Positions 1-7,274 of a stretch of DNA of 32,876 nucleotides are shown here, one piece after another. The first letter of the stretch is position 1, and every line of letters starts with the position of its first letter. The notes under the pieces are model-generated. The model worked only from the letters and a program-made list of their open reading frames with translations. It searched no databases and was not told where the DNA came from. Origin of the DNA: Lichenibacterium minor (GTDB taxonomy: Bacteria > Pseudomonadota > Alphaproteobacteria > Rhizobiales > Beijerinckiaceae); the NCBI RefSeq assembly GCF_004137685.1, contig NZ_QYBB01000043.1, positions 1 to 32,876 on the forward strand. The letters run 5' to 3'. The translations under genes and the position numbers were made by a program.

Positions 1-170
1 TCGAACAGAACGACGAGTGGCAGCTCCAACACCGATACATGACGCTCGAAACCATGGCCGGCCGCACCGACGAGCAGACGGCAACATTGACCCATATCGC
101 AGCCTGACGCCCCTCAAAGGCCTGCGGTGAGCACCCAACAATTCTCCACCACCTTGACGGACGTGATCGG
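1..170 (+). mobile_element. 3' end of an IS256-family insertion sequence
   Basis: The window opens inside the element, so only the transposase C-terminus and the right end are visible. The sequence around 150-167 (CACCTTGACGGACGTGATC) resembles the terminal inverted repeats of IS256-family elements, which commonly contain a TTGACGGAC core. The exact outer boundary and any target duplication cannot be set without the left end. Confidence 0.6.
3..107 (+). CDS. IS256-family (mutator-type) transposase, C-terminal 34 residues
   Basis: This is the end of an open frame that enters from upstream and stops at TGA 105-107. The visible residues begin EQNDEWQLQHRYMTLET. IS256/Mutator transposases typically end with LLEQNDEWxxQRRYMxLE, so the match is to the extreme C-terminus, after the catalytic DDE domain, which lies outside the window. 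The protein would catalyse cut-and-paste or copy-out transposition of its own element. Whether the element is intact cannot be seen. The family call rests on this short but characteristic tail and on the inverted-repeat-like sequence just downstream. Confidence 0.75.
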   Translation, partial: EQNDEWQLQHRYMTLETMAGRTDEQTATLTHIAA

Positions 171-330
171 CCAGTGCGCCGAGGGCGTGACGGCGCTGTA
201 TCACCCATTCGAGGGATGCAGCCCGCCCCGATCCGTGCTGCATAGGGTTCGTCAGGCCTCTTCCTGCCCTGCGGTTCGCAGCAGTTCCTCGACCTTGCGA
301 GCCGCGGCCCCTCTCGCCGGGCATCGTTCC

Positions 331-573
331 ATGCCGCACAGAGATCCCGCCACGCTCACACCCGAGCGCAGCGCCTTGATGCTCACGGAGGCCCTGCGTC
401 GCGTCGATGCCGCCATCCCCGACCACGCGGTCGACCTTTTCGCTCTCCGTCGGGCGTTGGAAAGTGAGCTGGCGAAGGGGCCGACCTCTCTCGTCACCTT
501 GATGAAGATAGGCCGACGTCAGGCTCTCGACCGCATCAGTCGGATGGCCAGAAAGGGCGCGGGCAGTCGTTAA
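331..573 (+). CDS. Small hypothetical protein (80 aa)
   Basis: I do not recognise the family. The open frame extends upstream to a GTG at 127, but that start lies inside the IS256 right end, and the sequence between 170 and 330 encodes a Ser/Pro/Arg-rich stretch that looks non-coding. I therefore prefer ATG 331; ATG 391 (MLTEALRRVDAA) is also possible. The C-terminal part is predicted mostly helical and ends with a basic tail (ISRMARKGAGSR). No signal peptide or membrane segment is seen. It may be a gene whose original 5' region was replaced by the IS insertion. Confidence 0.4.
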   Translation: MPHRDPATLTPERSALMLTEALRRVDAAIPDHAVDLFALRRALESELAKGPTSLVTLMKIGRRQALDRISRMARKGAGSR

Positions 574-642
574 GAGGTTGTTAACCATGTCATCTCTACC
601 TTCCGTCGCAACGCGAATGAAGATCCGAGGGACAGATCCGCC

Positions 643-891
643 ATGTCCGGTCACAGCGACGAGATCCGCTTCGATCTGAGGATGCGCCCGGCCGCGGACG
701 ACCGGTTCGAAGTCCTGCTCCGGCTCTACCGGGATGGCCTGTTCGCCTCGGAGACCTCGATCGCCGTCCTCAAGGAAGGCAAAGCCAAGCTCATCCTGCG
801 CATGGCGGACTACCAGCTCGCTCAACAGGGCTACCGGCAGTTCCTGTCGGAGATGCCGGCCGTTTTGCAGTTCGACGCGGTCGCGGCTTAA
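643..891 (+). CDS. Small hypothetical protein (82 aa)
   Basis: This is an ATG-started ORF with a GAGGGA Shine-Dalgarno-like motif at about 627-632, a little far from the start. The protein is soluble and of mixed charge. It begins MSGHSDEIRFDLRMRP and continues with an alternating hydrophobic pattern (RFEVLLRLYRDG, then KAKLILRMADYQLA) that suggests a small alpha/beta domain. No catalytic motif is recognised. It is followed by about 95 bases of non-coding DNA and then the RHH gene remnant. Codon use resembles the GC-rich host. It is likely a real gene of unknown function. Confidence 0.55.
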   Translation: MSGHSDEIRFDLRMRPAADDRFEVLLRLYRDGLFASETSIAVLKEGKAKLILRMADYQLAQQGYRQFLSEMPAVLQFDAVAA

Positions 892-986
892 ACACCTGCC
901 CGACGCGAGCGGGTCAGTCGCGAGGGCTAATGACCCGCAGCGTAGGGGGACCAGCGCCAGAGAGGGGGCGAGCGACCGGAGCGTGA

Positions 987-1292
987 ACGCCCGCTGAAGC
1001 GCTTTCTCAGCCCAGGTTAAGGGCCCGCGGATCAGGGTTTCTCCGTCTTCGATGGCGGGGCGAGCCGGCGCCCGAGATCGAAGCTCCGGCAGAGGTCGCG
1101 TCCGTCGCGTCGGTCGGAAAGCCCGCCACAGCCGAAAAACTGACGGTCTACGTTCCCAAGGCGGCAGCGAAGCGGCTCAAGCAGATGGCGCTCGACCACG
1201 ACCGGCGCATCAACGACTTCCTACAGGAAGGCGTCGACCTCATGCTGGCGAAGTACGGCCAACCGTCGCTCGCCGATTTCGAGAAGAAGTAA
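987..1292 (+). pseudogene. Start-less ribbon-helix-helix (plasmid partition-type) gene remnant
   Basis: This frame is open from just after a TGA at 984 to TAA 1290-1292 but has no ATG, GTG or TTG before codon 67 (ATG 1185). The C-terminal part reads KLTVYVPKAAAKRLKQMA followed by LDHDRRINDFLQEG and VDLMLAKYG, which is the beta-strand plus two-helix layout of small RHH DNA-binding proteins that accompany ParA on alphaproteobacterial plasmids. The upstream part is Ala/Pro/Glu-rich, like the linker of such proteins. The missing start suggests 5' truncation or a frameshift near 1050, where an ATG (1052) lies in another frame. It ends immediately before a repeat cluster that such a protein might bind. 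That link is inference. Confidence 0.5.
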
Positions 1293-1564
1293 ACGGCATA
1301 CGGTTTGCCGTAGAATTTTTACCGTATGCCGCACGCGGCAGTCCCTACGAGATCCTACACCCAGAGACACGCGCGCAAGTCGCTGGAGCGCACGCTTCCA
1401 ATCGGGCTCAAGGCAACGCCAGCGCCAATTTGGCGACGGCGTTCACCTCCGACACTGCGGAGCGCACCGGCCGCTCTGAGCGCGCCGTAAACGGTAGGCC
1501 GCACGCCGTTTATAGTAAGCTGTAAACCGCAGAATGCTCGCCGTATGCCGTTTACGGCCTACCG
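1293..1564 (+). repeat. Cluster of inverted and direct repeats, plasmid control-region-like
   Basis: Related words recur here in both orientations. At 1293-1312 ACGGCA and TGCCGT form an inverted pair. CCGTATGCCG appears at 1322-1331 and again at 1540-1549. GCCGTAAACGGTAGGC is at 1484-1499 and its near reverse complement (CCGTTTACGGCCTACC) at 1548-1563. GCCGTTTATAG and GCTGTAAACCGC lie between them. The cluster sits between an RHH remnant and an HTH gene, which is the layout of plasmid iteron, centromere or operator regions. No protein-coding ORF with a convincing start was seen in it. Confidence 0.5.
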
Positions 1565-1680
1565 CACGCGAACCTGTGCCGGTTTGACACTCCCCTATCA
1601 TCCAGGCTCGATGGAGTGTCGCGGCGGGGCTGATTCCCGCCGCGCAGGAGGTCGAAGCCGCCGCAGTAGGTCACAAACGG

Positions 1681-1714
1681 AAAGAGCCCCCAGGTTGGCG
1701 CCTGGAGGCTCTTT
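1681..1714 (+). terminator. Strong hairpin upstream of the HTH gene
   Basis: A 14-bp stem with one mismatch (AAAGAGCCCCCAGG against CCTGGAGGCTCTTT) encloses a six-base TTGGCG loop. Each arm ends in A/T-rich sequence, so it could terminate from either side. It separates the repeat cluster from the HTH gene. Confidence 0.6.
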
Positions 1715-1848
1715 GGAATCGATAGGTGCTCTCGCAACCTCAACAGCGCGAGATCACCACAGCGGCCATCGAGTCGTCAACGCGGAAATTGGCGTTTCCG
1801 CGAACGATCCCGCTTTGCCCCGATGCGGCCCATGGGAACGGGTCGAGA

Positions 1849-2550
1849 ATGTTCGCGGACGACATCAGGCGAGCCCTCCAGGGCACGCCACGGGGGCGGC
1901 TGGCCGAGTTGGCGGCGGCCGTGTGGAAAGGTTTCGCGTGCGGGGCGGTGTCCGAGGAGGACGCGCAGCAGCTCGCCGAGGAGATCGCGGCGCGCAAGAT
2001 CGTGCCGCCAAAGCCGGCGGCACCCAGGAAGCCCGTGGGCTCGCGCCCGCGCTCCCCGGCCTACATGGAGCGGCGCCGTCGCTGGACAGGCTCCGGCTGG
2101 CTACCGCCGCAGCTCGCCGCGCGCTTTACCATGGCCGAGGCCGCCGTCCTGTCGACGATCGCCGCCGAGGTGGCGCGCCGGGGCCTGTGCAGGCTCACCA
2201 TCGGCCACATCGCGGCGCTGGCCGGGGTAGGGCGCACGACGGTGCAGAACGCGGTCCGGCAGGCCGCGGCACTCGGGATCCTCACCTCGGAGGAGTGGCG
2301 CCTCACCGCGTGGCGATCGGCGCCGAACACGGTTCGCATCGTGTCGCCCGAGTGGCGCGCCTGGCTCAAGATGCGGGACAGGAAGCGGGCGGGTGCCGAG
2401 CACTCAAGGCAGGCCGAGGAGGGGAGAGCGGAGCATGGCCGACAGGAACAGTCTCGTCGTGATCGGGATCGTGCTGGCGACCCTCGGCGCCCTCTGACTT
2501 GTGCTTCGGGCCGTGACGGTGTGGGCCGCCCCGCCGTCGACCGACCCTAG
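1849..2550 (+). CDS. Helix-turn-helix protein, possibly plasmid replication or maintenance
   Basis: The N-terminal third is helical and Ala-rich. A basic linker (SRPRSPAYMERRRRW) is followed by a winged-helix-type segment (about residues 90-165) with LTIGHIAALAGVGRTTVQ as the recognition helix-turn-helix and AVRQAAALGILT after it. Proteins with this linker-HTH arrangement occur on alphaproteobacterial plasmids and mobile islands; I do not know a proven biochemical role. I chose ATG 1849 (MFADDIRRAL); the frame extends to GTG 1726 but that N-terminus looks unnatural. The tail after about residue 185 is Arg/Glu-rich and overlaps the start of the next small ORF at 2435, so the true C-terminus may have been altered by a frameshift. 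Confidence 0.5.
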   Translation: MFADDIRRALQGTPRGRLAELAAAVWKGFACGAVSEEDAQQLAEEIAARKIVPPKPAAPRKPVGSRPRSPAYMERRRRWTGSGWLPPQLAARFTMAEAAVLSTIAAEVARRGLCRLTIGHIAALAGVGRTTVQNAVRQAAALGILTSEEWRLTAWRSAPNTVRIVSPEWRAWLKMRDRKRAGAEHSRQAEEGRAEHGRQEQSRRDRDRAGDPRRPLTCASGRDGVGRPAVDRP

Positions 2551-2629
2551 GCGGCGGTGGCCGATGCTCACAAGCCCCGAGGCGGCGATCGACGTGGACG
2601 CGGGGTCGGGCGGTGACAGCGGGTATTGA
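2435..2629 (+). pseudogene. Small single-pass membrane protein ORF with an in-frame TGA
   Basis: ATG 2435 follows an excellent GAGGAGGGGAG ribosome site. Twenty codons (MADRNSLVVIGIVLATLGAL) lead to TGA at 2495-2497. The same frame then stays open for 43 more codons (LVLRAVTVWAAPPSTDP and onward) to TGA 2627. Read through, it would make a 63-64 residue protein with one N-terminal membrane helix and a soluble tail. The hydrophobic helix runs straight across the stop, so the simplest reading is a TGG-to-TGA nonsense mutation. A functional 20-residue membrane peptide cannot be excluded. It overlaps the end of the HTH frame. Confidence 0.45.
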
Positions 2630-2732
2630 CTCAAGGGGGTGGGTTCAGATCAGCGGACGCCCTTCGGATTACAGATTCTCTCTAGTCAGCGAGAGGGCAA
2701 TGGCTCAGGGAAGATCGAAGGGAGAAGTCGGG

Positions 2733-3011
2733 ATGCTTAATCGAGTGAGGCGCTTCTGCGCACACTGGTGCATCGCCCTGATGTTGGTCGGTGTCCCTAC
2801 CTTAGCCAACGCTGACCCTGGCAAGCCGGCCGGCGAGATCCCGCTGCATCAGTTGCCGCTCAACGCCGCCCTCTACTGCAACGCGAGCTGCAAGGTGGAC
2901 TCGTGCTCCCACGTCTGCCCTGCGGAGAACATGTGTCGCTGGAGGTGTGATCGAAGGGGACGAGCACACTGCGGCTGCCGTTTGAACGCCGCGCCGTCCA
3001 GCAAAGACTGA
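2733..3011 (+). CDS. Secreted Cys-rich small protein (92 aa)
   Basis: The start ATG 2733 is preceded by GGGAGAAG; an in-frame ATG at 2700 has no better site. The N-terminus (MLNRVRRFCAHWCIALM then LVGVPTLANA) is a Sec signal peptide with likely cleavage after ANA-D, about residue 27. The mature part of roughly 65 residues contains at least eight cysteines in short spacings (LYCNASCKVDSCSHVC, then ENMCRWRCD and CGCRL), which indicates a small disulfide-stabilised periplasmic or extracellular protein. The family is unknown to me. It sits about 300 bases upstream of a phospholipase A2-like secreted protein in the same direction. Confidence 0.6.
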   Translation: MLNRVRRFCAHWCIALMLVGVPTLANADPGKPAGEIPLHQLPLNAALYCNASCKVDSCSHVCPAENMCRWRCDRRGRAHCGCRLNAAPSSKD

Positions 3012-3311
3012 CACTCTTGCGCCGCCTATGCGGAGCCCGCTGACGCCGTTTCCGGCGCCCCTACGATCGGAGTAGCGGCCGAGGTGAGAAACAGCCGTCC
3101 ACGGGCCGTTTCCGACCTTCAGTGCGTATGGTGTGAACCCCCTACCCCTGTAGCCCTTCCTGACCCGACCTCTGCCCGAAGCGAGCGATGCCCTCCCCGA
3201 CTGCGCGGGAAGGCAGCTCGACCTTGCTCGAAATGCAGCCATGCGTGACGCGACGGAACAGGGCCTCAATTCCATCATTTGATGGAAATCGTGTCCTCAG
3301 ATTGATCCTCA
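3012..3311. other. Intergenic region, no gene seen
   Basis: No ORF with a supported start was found here. There is a short GC-rich dyad near 3040-3060 (GACGCCGTTTCCGGCGCC) and nothing else I can interpret. The promoter of the next gene should lie here but no clear -10/-35 pair stands out. Confidence 0.4.
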
Positions 3312-3677
3312 ATGTGCCTTCGCCTCCTCACATCCGTCGTCGCTCTCACTTCTGTCATTGCCCTTCCCGCCTTGGGCCAGGGTCTACCGAACGGCGCTGA
3401 CGCCATTGCCCCGCTGATGCACGGGCAGCTCGTCTACCACGGCAATTACTGCGGCCCCGGCAACAAGGGCGCTCATCCCGCGCCGGTGGATGCGCTCGAT
3501 GCAGCCTGCATGCGCCATGACGCTTGCGTGAAGGACTTCAAGATCCCGTCCTGCGGTTGCAACGCCCGCTTGGCGGAAGCCGCCACTGCCGTAGCGGCCG
3601 ACCGTTCCGCACCCGCAGAGGAGCGCGAAGCTGCGGACTTCACTGCCCGCGGCGCTCAAGCGCTTCCCTGTCACTAG
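3312..3677 (+). CDS. Secreted phospholipase A2-like protein (121 aa)
   Basis: Residues 1-23 (MCLRLLTSVVALTSVIALP then ALGQG) form a signal peptide. The mature part has YCGPGNKG at about residues 46-53, resembling the Ca2+-binding loop of secretory PLA2, then ALDAACMRHDACV at about 62-74, which carries the catalytic His-Asp dyad in the classic CxxHDxC setting, and CGCNARL at about 82-88. In PLA2 enzymes this dyad hydrolyses the sn-2 acyl ester of phospholipids with calcium. The length is typical of compact prokaryotic PLA2 domains. Ribosome site is weak. Activity is inferred from motifs only; a membrane-active or purely structural role is possible. It ends before a hairpin at 3721. Confidence 0.65.
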   Translation: MCLRLLTSVVALTSVIALPALGQGLPNGADAIAPLMHGQLVYHGNYCGPGNKGAHPAPVDALDAACMRHDACVKDFKIPSCGCNARLAEAATAVAADRSAPAEEREAADFTARGAQALPCH

Positions 3678-3720
3678 CCATCAACCCGCCGTCAACGATG
3701 CCGCCCCATGAAGCTGTGGT

Positions 3721-3743
3721 CAGCCGCGAGTCTCTCGCGGCTG
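3721..3743 (+). terminator. Hairpin after the PLA2-like gene
   Basis: A perfect stem (CAGCCGCGAG / CTCGCGGCTG) closes a three-base TCT loop. There is no clear T-run downstream, so it is either a weak intrinsic terminator or an mRNA-stabilising 3' hairpin. Confidence 0.45.
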
Positions 3744-3783
3744 TCAGACAGGAAGAGGCCCCCTCTCAAAGCAGCACACCGTG

Positions 3784-4008
3784 TCAGCTCGGCAGAGAGC
3801 TGGTCTCCCCCGATGCAGCGACTCGTCGTGCAAGGATAAGCGCTTTGTACAAGTGCTGAGCTACGATCGATAAGCCCGCTGCCTCAGCATCTTCGATGAG
3901 CGACGGTAAGGTAAGACTGATCGCTTTCGACTTCTTGATTGGATCAGCGAGGATTGCAGTCGGAACACGACCCGCCACACGCGAACGAAGACTGGGTTGG
4001 CGCCGCAT
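3784..4008 (-). CDS. Small hypothetical protein (74 aa)
   Basis: The minus-strand ATG at 4006-4008 is preceded by a GAGG motif six to seven bases upstream. The N-terminus is basic (MRRQPSLRSRVAGR) and the central part (LTLPSLIEDAEAAGLSIVA followed by QHLYKALILARR) is a clear amphipathic helix pair. No known motif or signal peptide. GC and codon use are lower than the porin gene. It is convergent with the PLA2-like gene. Treat as a plausible small gene with unknown function. Confidence 0.4.
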   Translation of the reverse strand: MRRQPSLRSRVAGRVPTAILADPIKKSKAISLTLPSLIEDAEAAGLSIVAQHLYKALILARRVAASGETSSLPS

Positions 4009-4087
4009 TTAAGACCTCACTCAACCGGCTGCCACGCACCGCCACGCCTTCGGGATGTAAGCTGTGAGCTAGCGATTTGGAGGGGAA

Positions 4088-4213
4088 ATGTCAAAACCTC
4101 ACCCCTCATCGTTGGTTGTTTATGACGAAAATGTCACGGCGTTCAACGTAGAACACAATCCTACGCCGGCGTCCTACATGCCTCAAGATCCGGCCGCACA
4201 GCAGCCGTCCTGA
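4088..4213 (+). CDS. Very small ORF (41 aa) with a strong ribosome site
   Basis: ATG 4088 is preceded by TTTGGAGGGGAA, an almost ideal Shine-Dalgarno sequence at correct spacing, which is the main reason to list it. The peptide starts MSKPHPSSLVVYDENV and ends with a Pro/Gln/Ala-rich tail (PQDPAAQQPS). No membrane segment, signal or known domain is visible. It could be a real small protein or a leader peptide; the porin gene starts 180 bases downstream. Confidence 0.35.
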   Translation: MSKPHPSSLVVYDENVTAFNVEHNPTPASYMPQDPAAQQPS

Positions 4214-4392
4214 TTGTGGCCGTTAGGCAACATCGACCGGGTGAGTGCGCCGCCAACCCTCGGAAATGGGTCAGCACAGACGACAACTCATTTTCAGCTA
4301 AGTATGGCTGGCTAGGTCTCATTCAACGGCGGTTTTGCGGCGCCCTCATGTCGCGCCCAGCCGATGTCAGTTAAGACCGACGGATTCATCCT

Positions 4393-5844
4393 ATGAACCT
4401 CGCGAAAAGCCTGCTGCTCGGTACTGCAGCCTTGATCAGCGCAGCCAGCCTTGCCCACGCCGCCGACCTGCCTGTCGCCAAAGCGGCCCCGGTCGACTAC
4501 GTCCGCGTCTGCGATTGGACCGGCGCAGGCTTCTTCTACATCCCCGGCACGGACACCTGCATCAGCATTGGCGCCCAGGTCCGCATCGAAGGCGTCTTCA
4601 TCAGCAACTCGCGCACGCTGACCCCCGTTCCCGTCGGTACGTCGAATATCCTAGGTCGCACTATTGTTCCGGCTCGCGACCGTGACGAGAGCGGCTTCCT
4701 CGCGCGCGTCCGCCTCGGTGTCGACACCCGCACCCAGACCGCCTACGGCACGTTGCGCGCCTTCATTCAGTACCAGATCGACCGCGTGCAGGGCACCTAC
4801 GCCGAGGGCGGCCTGTCCGGCGGCGCCAGCACCATCACTAACTCTGGCGGCAACAACGCCGCGTTGCGCCGCGGCTTCATCCAGTTCGCCGGCATCACCG
4901 CCGGTCGCGTCCAGTCGTTCTTCGACTTCTACGCCGATAACTACAACTACGAAGGCATCGCCAACTCCGATATCGCGCAGAACGTCTTCGCCTACACCTA
5001 TCAGGTCGGCGGTGGCCTGTCGGCGACCTTCTCGATCGAAGATCGCAACGCCCGCAACCTGACCACCCAGGGTCTCGGCTACATCAATGCCGGCGCGAAT
5101 GCGGTCACGACGGGTGCCCGCTACGGCGGCGAGACGATTCCCGACCTCGTCGGCGTGCTGCGCTACGACCAGGCCTGGGGCTCCGCCCAGCTGTCGGCCG
5201 CCTATCACGAGATCCAGGCCGAGTCCGGTCCCTTCGCCGGCACGAGCGGCCAGGGCTTCTCAGGCACTGACACGGACGGTTTCGCGGTCCAGGGCGGCGT
5301 TCGCCTGAAGCTGCCGATGCTGGCCGCCGGCGACGACCTGTGGGTCGAGGGCGCTTACCAGAACGGCGCCTACCTGTACCAGGACTCCGCCTACTACATG
5401 AACCAGGGCTTCAACTCGGCCCTGCTCGGCGGCTTCCAGCACGTTGACCGCGACGCTATCGCGATCCACAACGTCGGTTCCGCTGCCGGCACCTTCACGC
5501 TGCAGAAGGGCGAAGGCTTCTCCGTCATGGCCGCCTTCAACCACTACTTCACCCCGAACTTCCACGACGTGATCTTCGGCTCCTACGAGCAGACCTCCTA
5601 CGGCCGCGCCGGCCGGATCGACTGGACGCAGGGCGGCCTCGGCTTTGGCGAGCAGTACAAGATCGGCAACCAGTTCCTGTGGGATCCCGCGAAGAACCTC
5701 GAGTTCGGCCTCGAGTTCGATTACGTCAAGCTGAACCAGACGCTGGCCCACAACGTGAATCAGGCTGCGACTGCGCTGCCGACCGGCATTTCCAAAGATC
5801 CCGATGCCTTCGAGGCTCGCCTCCGCGTCGAGCGCGATTTCTGA
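4393..5844 (+). CDS. Outer-membrane porin, Rhizobiales Omp2 type (483 aa)
   Basis: This is a general diffusion porin forming an outer-membrane beta-barrel. Residues 1-23 are a signal peptide (AHA then ADLPVAKAAPVDYV). The signature DWTGAGFFYIPGTDTC at about residues 41-56, including the Cys pair of this family, and IGAQVRIEGVF are typical of the alphaproteobacterial porin family. The rest alternates aromatic/hydrophobic and polar residues as expected for beta-strands, with Tyr/Asn/Gly-rich loops. It ends RVERDF with the terminal Phe used by the BAM insertion machinery. The length fits the family. Codon use is strongly biased, consistent with high expression. A strong terminator follows at 5869. 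Confidence 0.92.
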   Translation: MNLAKSLLLGTAALISAASLAHAADLPVAKAAPVDYVRVCDWTGAGFFYIPGTDTCISIGAQVRIEGVFISNSRTLTPVPVGTSNILGRTIVPARDRDESGFLARVRLGVDTRTQTAYGTLRAFIQYQIDRVQGTYAEGGLSGGASTITNSGGNNAALRRGFIQFAGITAGRVQSFFDFYADNYNYEGIANSDIAQNVFAYTYQVGGGLSATFSIEDRNARNLTTQGLGYINAGANAVTTGARYGGETIPDLVGVLRYDQAWGSAQLSAAYHEIQAESGPFAGTSGQGFSGTDTDGFAVQGGVRLKLPMLAAGDDLWVEGAYQNGAYLYQDSAYYMNQGFNSALLGGFQHVDRDAIAIHNVGSAAGTFTLQKGEGFSVMAAFNHYFTPNFHDVIFGSYEQTSYGRAGRIDWTQGGLGFGEQYKIGNQFLWDPAKNLEFGLEFDYVKLNQTLAHNVNQAATALPTGISKDPDAFEARLRVERDF

Positions 5845-5868
5845 TCGACGCCTCTCCGAACACCTTCG

Positions 5869-5892
5869 AAAGCCCGGCGCGAGCCGGGCTTT
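5869..5892 (+). terminator. Rho-independent terminator of the porin gene
   Basis: A perfect 10-bp stem AAAGCCCGGC / GCCGGGCTTT has a GCGA tetraloop and is followed by CTTCGTTC. The A-rich left arm means it can also stop transcripts from the convergent HNH gene. Confidence 0.85.
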
Positions 5893-5914
5893 CTTCGTTC
5901 TAGGCAGGGTCTCT

Positions 5915-6343
5915 TCACCCATACGGCCCCGTAAACAGGTCCCCCATCGCCCGCCGGGCCCGCACCGTCACGGCCCGGCGCCGCCGGTGCTCCGGCGCGT
6001 CGTGGAGGAGGTGGCACCGCTGGCACAGCGCCGCGAGGTTGCCCGGCGCGTTGTTCTGCGGGTCGTGGTCGAGGTGGCACGTCGACAGGAACACCCGCGT
6101 GCGCCGCATGGGCAGGATGGTGCTGTGTGGCGGTCGCAGGCGTCGGTGCCGCTTGCCTTGCCCGCAGCGCCAGGTGCGCGCGTCCTCGTCCCACCACAGG
6201 CCGTCGCCAAGGTGCAAGACCTCGCGCCCGTGCGGTCGTCCACAGCCCTCGCACCGACCCTTGGCGCGTCGGAACCGGATCGAGGCCGACAGCTCGCGCC
6301 AGTCGATCGGGTAAAGCCAGCGGTGGCGGGCGAGGATGGGCAC
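5915..6343 (-). CDS. HNH-type endonuclease-like protein (142 aa)
   Basis: The N-terminal half has a zinc-ribbon-like pair (CEGCGRPHG near residues 31-39, then TWRCGQGKRHRR). The C-terminal half carries the HNH core: TCHLDHDPQNNAPGNLAAL followed by CQRCHLLHD, with His-Asp-His, the Asn and a metal-binding CxxC. HNH enzymes nick or cut DNA with a beta-beta-alpha-metal fold; phage copies often act in packaging or homing. The start is GTG at 6341-6343, only 12 bases after the stop of the upstream gene, so it is probably co-transcribed with the 6356-8074 operon. Its GC-rich codon use matches the prophage genes rather than that operon. Confidence 0.75.
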   Translation of the reverse strand: MPILARHRWLYPIDWRELSASIRFRRAKGRCEGCGRPHGREVLHLGDGLWWDEDARTWRCGQGKRHRRLRPPHSTILPMRRTRVFLSTCHLDHDPQNNAPGNLAALCQRCHLLHDAPEHRRRRAVTVRARRAMGDLFTGPYG

Positions 6344-6355
6344 GGGTAGACTTCT

Positions 6356-6763
6356 TCAACCCGCCGTTATAATCGCGTTAGGTATTTCGACACACCACTC
6401 AGCTTTTTTCAAAAGCCGTCGCTGCTTCCCCTTCGACAAATTGCCCCAAACCTCCCCGTGATGGATGTTGTCTGGCAATGGGTCATAACCGACCAACAGC
6501 TCTTCTTGCCTAAGATCGCCGGTTACAAATTTAACAGATCCAAGAAATTGAGGGCTAGTCACGTGGGTAACTACGTCGTCCCCCGCTGCGAGGATTGATT
6601 GCTCAAGATCGACCGACATCCCTCCATTAGCTCCAGATGATTTCTGAAGCGCCATGGTGGAAATCTGTCTCTTTCCATCTGGACCAGGAGTCAGATAGTG
6701 GTCAGAAATGCGGCGTATTACGCCGCTTTCATTTGTGATCTCATCGTGGTCATGGGGCACCAC
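6356..6763 (-). CDS. Unknown conserved protein, third gene of the TIGR04255-like operon
   Basis: I do not know a function. From a GTG at 6761-6763 the product is about 135 residues and begins close to a VVPHDHDEI segment; a GGAG motif lies just upstream, and the stop of the preceding gene is only 13 bases away. An in-frame ATG at 6838 would overlap that gene by 62 bases and adds an unconvincing basic N-terminus. Notable segments are VIRRISDHYLTPGPDGKR, SSGANGGMSVDLEQSI and ELLVGYDPLPDNIHHGEVWG. The His/Asp-containing stretches could bind a metal or nucleic acid. The C-terminus (SKGKQRRLLKKAEW) is basic. GC content is moderate, lower than the neighbouring phage genes. Confidence 0.65.
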   Translation of the reverse strand: MVPHDHDEITNESGVIRRISDHYLTPGPDGKRQISTMALQKSSGANGGMSVDLEQSILAAGDDVVTHVTSPQFLGSVKFVTGDLRQEELLVGYDPLPDNIHHGEVWGNLSKGKQRRLLKKAEWCVEIPNAIITAG

Positions 6764-6776
6764 GTCTCCATTCGCA

Positions 6777-7274
6777 TCACGCGGCGGCAGTCTGAGAGGC
6801 AAACGCTGGCTCCGACAGATCTTTGATCCATTGGGCAACCAACGTGAAGTCGTTGGTCAGCTCATGTTCTTCGCCGTCGTCGCCCGTGCGGACAGAAAGC
6901 CGCCACGCATGAACGTCGTTTGGCGCCCTCACATGCAACTCAATGTCGCCACTGGCAAGATGCCATTCAACCTGAAGGTCGCGGTTAGGGCCTGGCACAA
7001 CCGAAGGCATGGGGCCTTCCGAAGGGCACACGACATCCAGCATGCGGAGAGCGAAGTTCGCCGTTTCAAAGCTTACTGGCTCGGCTCCGTAGCCGTCCCA
7101 GCCCTTTGGCAAACAGCACAACTCATTCAATCGATGGACGATGCCGGCCCGCCAAGCCCTGTCAGGCTCAGACAAAACCAACCGGTTCTGCCGCGATGTG
7201 ATCGAAGAAACCGGGCTCGCACTGAGAACGGACCGAGCCTCCCAGAGCGTCATCGTGGCGCGAGCCGCACTCAT
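6777..7274 (-). CDS. Unknown conserved protein (GWDGYGA motif), second gene of the TIGR04255-like operon
   Basis: The start ATG 7272-7274 overlaps the stop of the upstream gene as ATGA, a sign of translational coupling; an ATG 15 bases earlier is less likely. The product is 165 residues. A central motif (LCCLPKGWDGYGAEPVS, about residues 53-69) is followed by a helical stretch and then a beta-rich segment (LQVEWHLASGDIELHVRA). I have the impression that small proteins with an xxLPxGWDGYxAxP motif recur in bacterial genomes beside other unknown genes, but know no activity. No membrane segment or signal peptide is seen. It presumably acts together with its two operon partners. Confidence 0.7.
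   Translation of the reverse strand: MSAARATMTLWEARSVLSASPVSSITSRQNRLVLSEPDRAWRAGIVHRLNELCCLPKGWDGYGAEPVSFETANFALRMLDVVCPSEGPMPSVVPGPNRDLQVEWHLASGDIELHVRAPNDVHAWRLSVRTGDDGEEHELTNDFTLVAQWIKDLSEPAFASQTAAA

Noticed and set aside
127..330. Upstream part of the 127-573 open frame as coding
   Set aside because: It starts inside the IS256 right end and encodes an unnatural Ser/Pro/Arg-rich stretch.
1052..1525. Long Arg-rich plus-strand open frame
   Set aside because: It is a shifted frame across the RHH remnant and the repeat cluster; composition is typical of GC-rich shadow frames.
1293..1564. CRISPR array
   Set aside because: Repeats are short, irregular and in both orientations, without uniform spacers.
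2495..2497. TGA as selenocysteine codon
   Set aside because: No SECIS-like hairpin is evident after it, and the position lies in a hydrophobic helix where Trp or Gly would be expected; a nonsense mutation is simpler.
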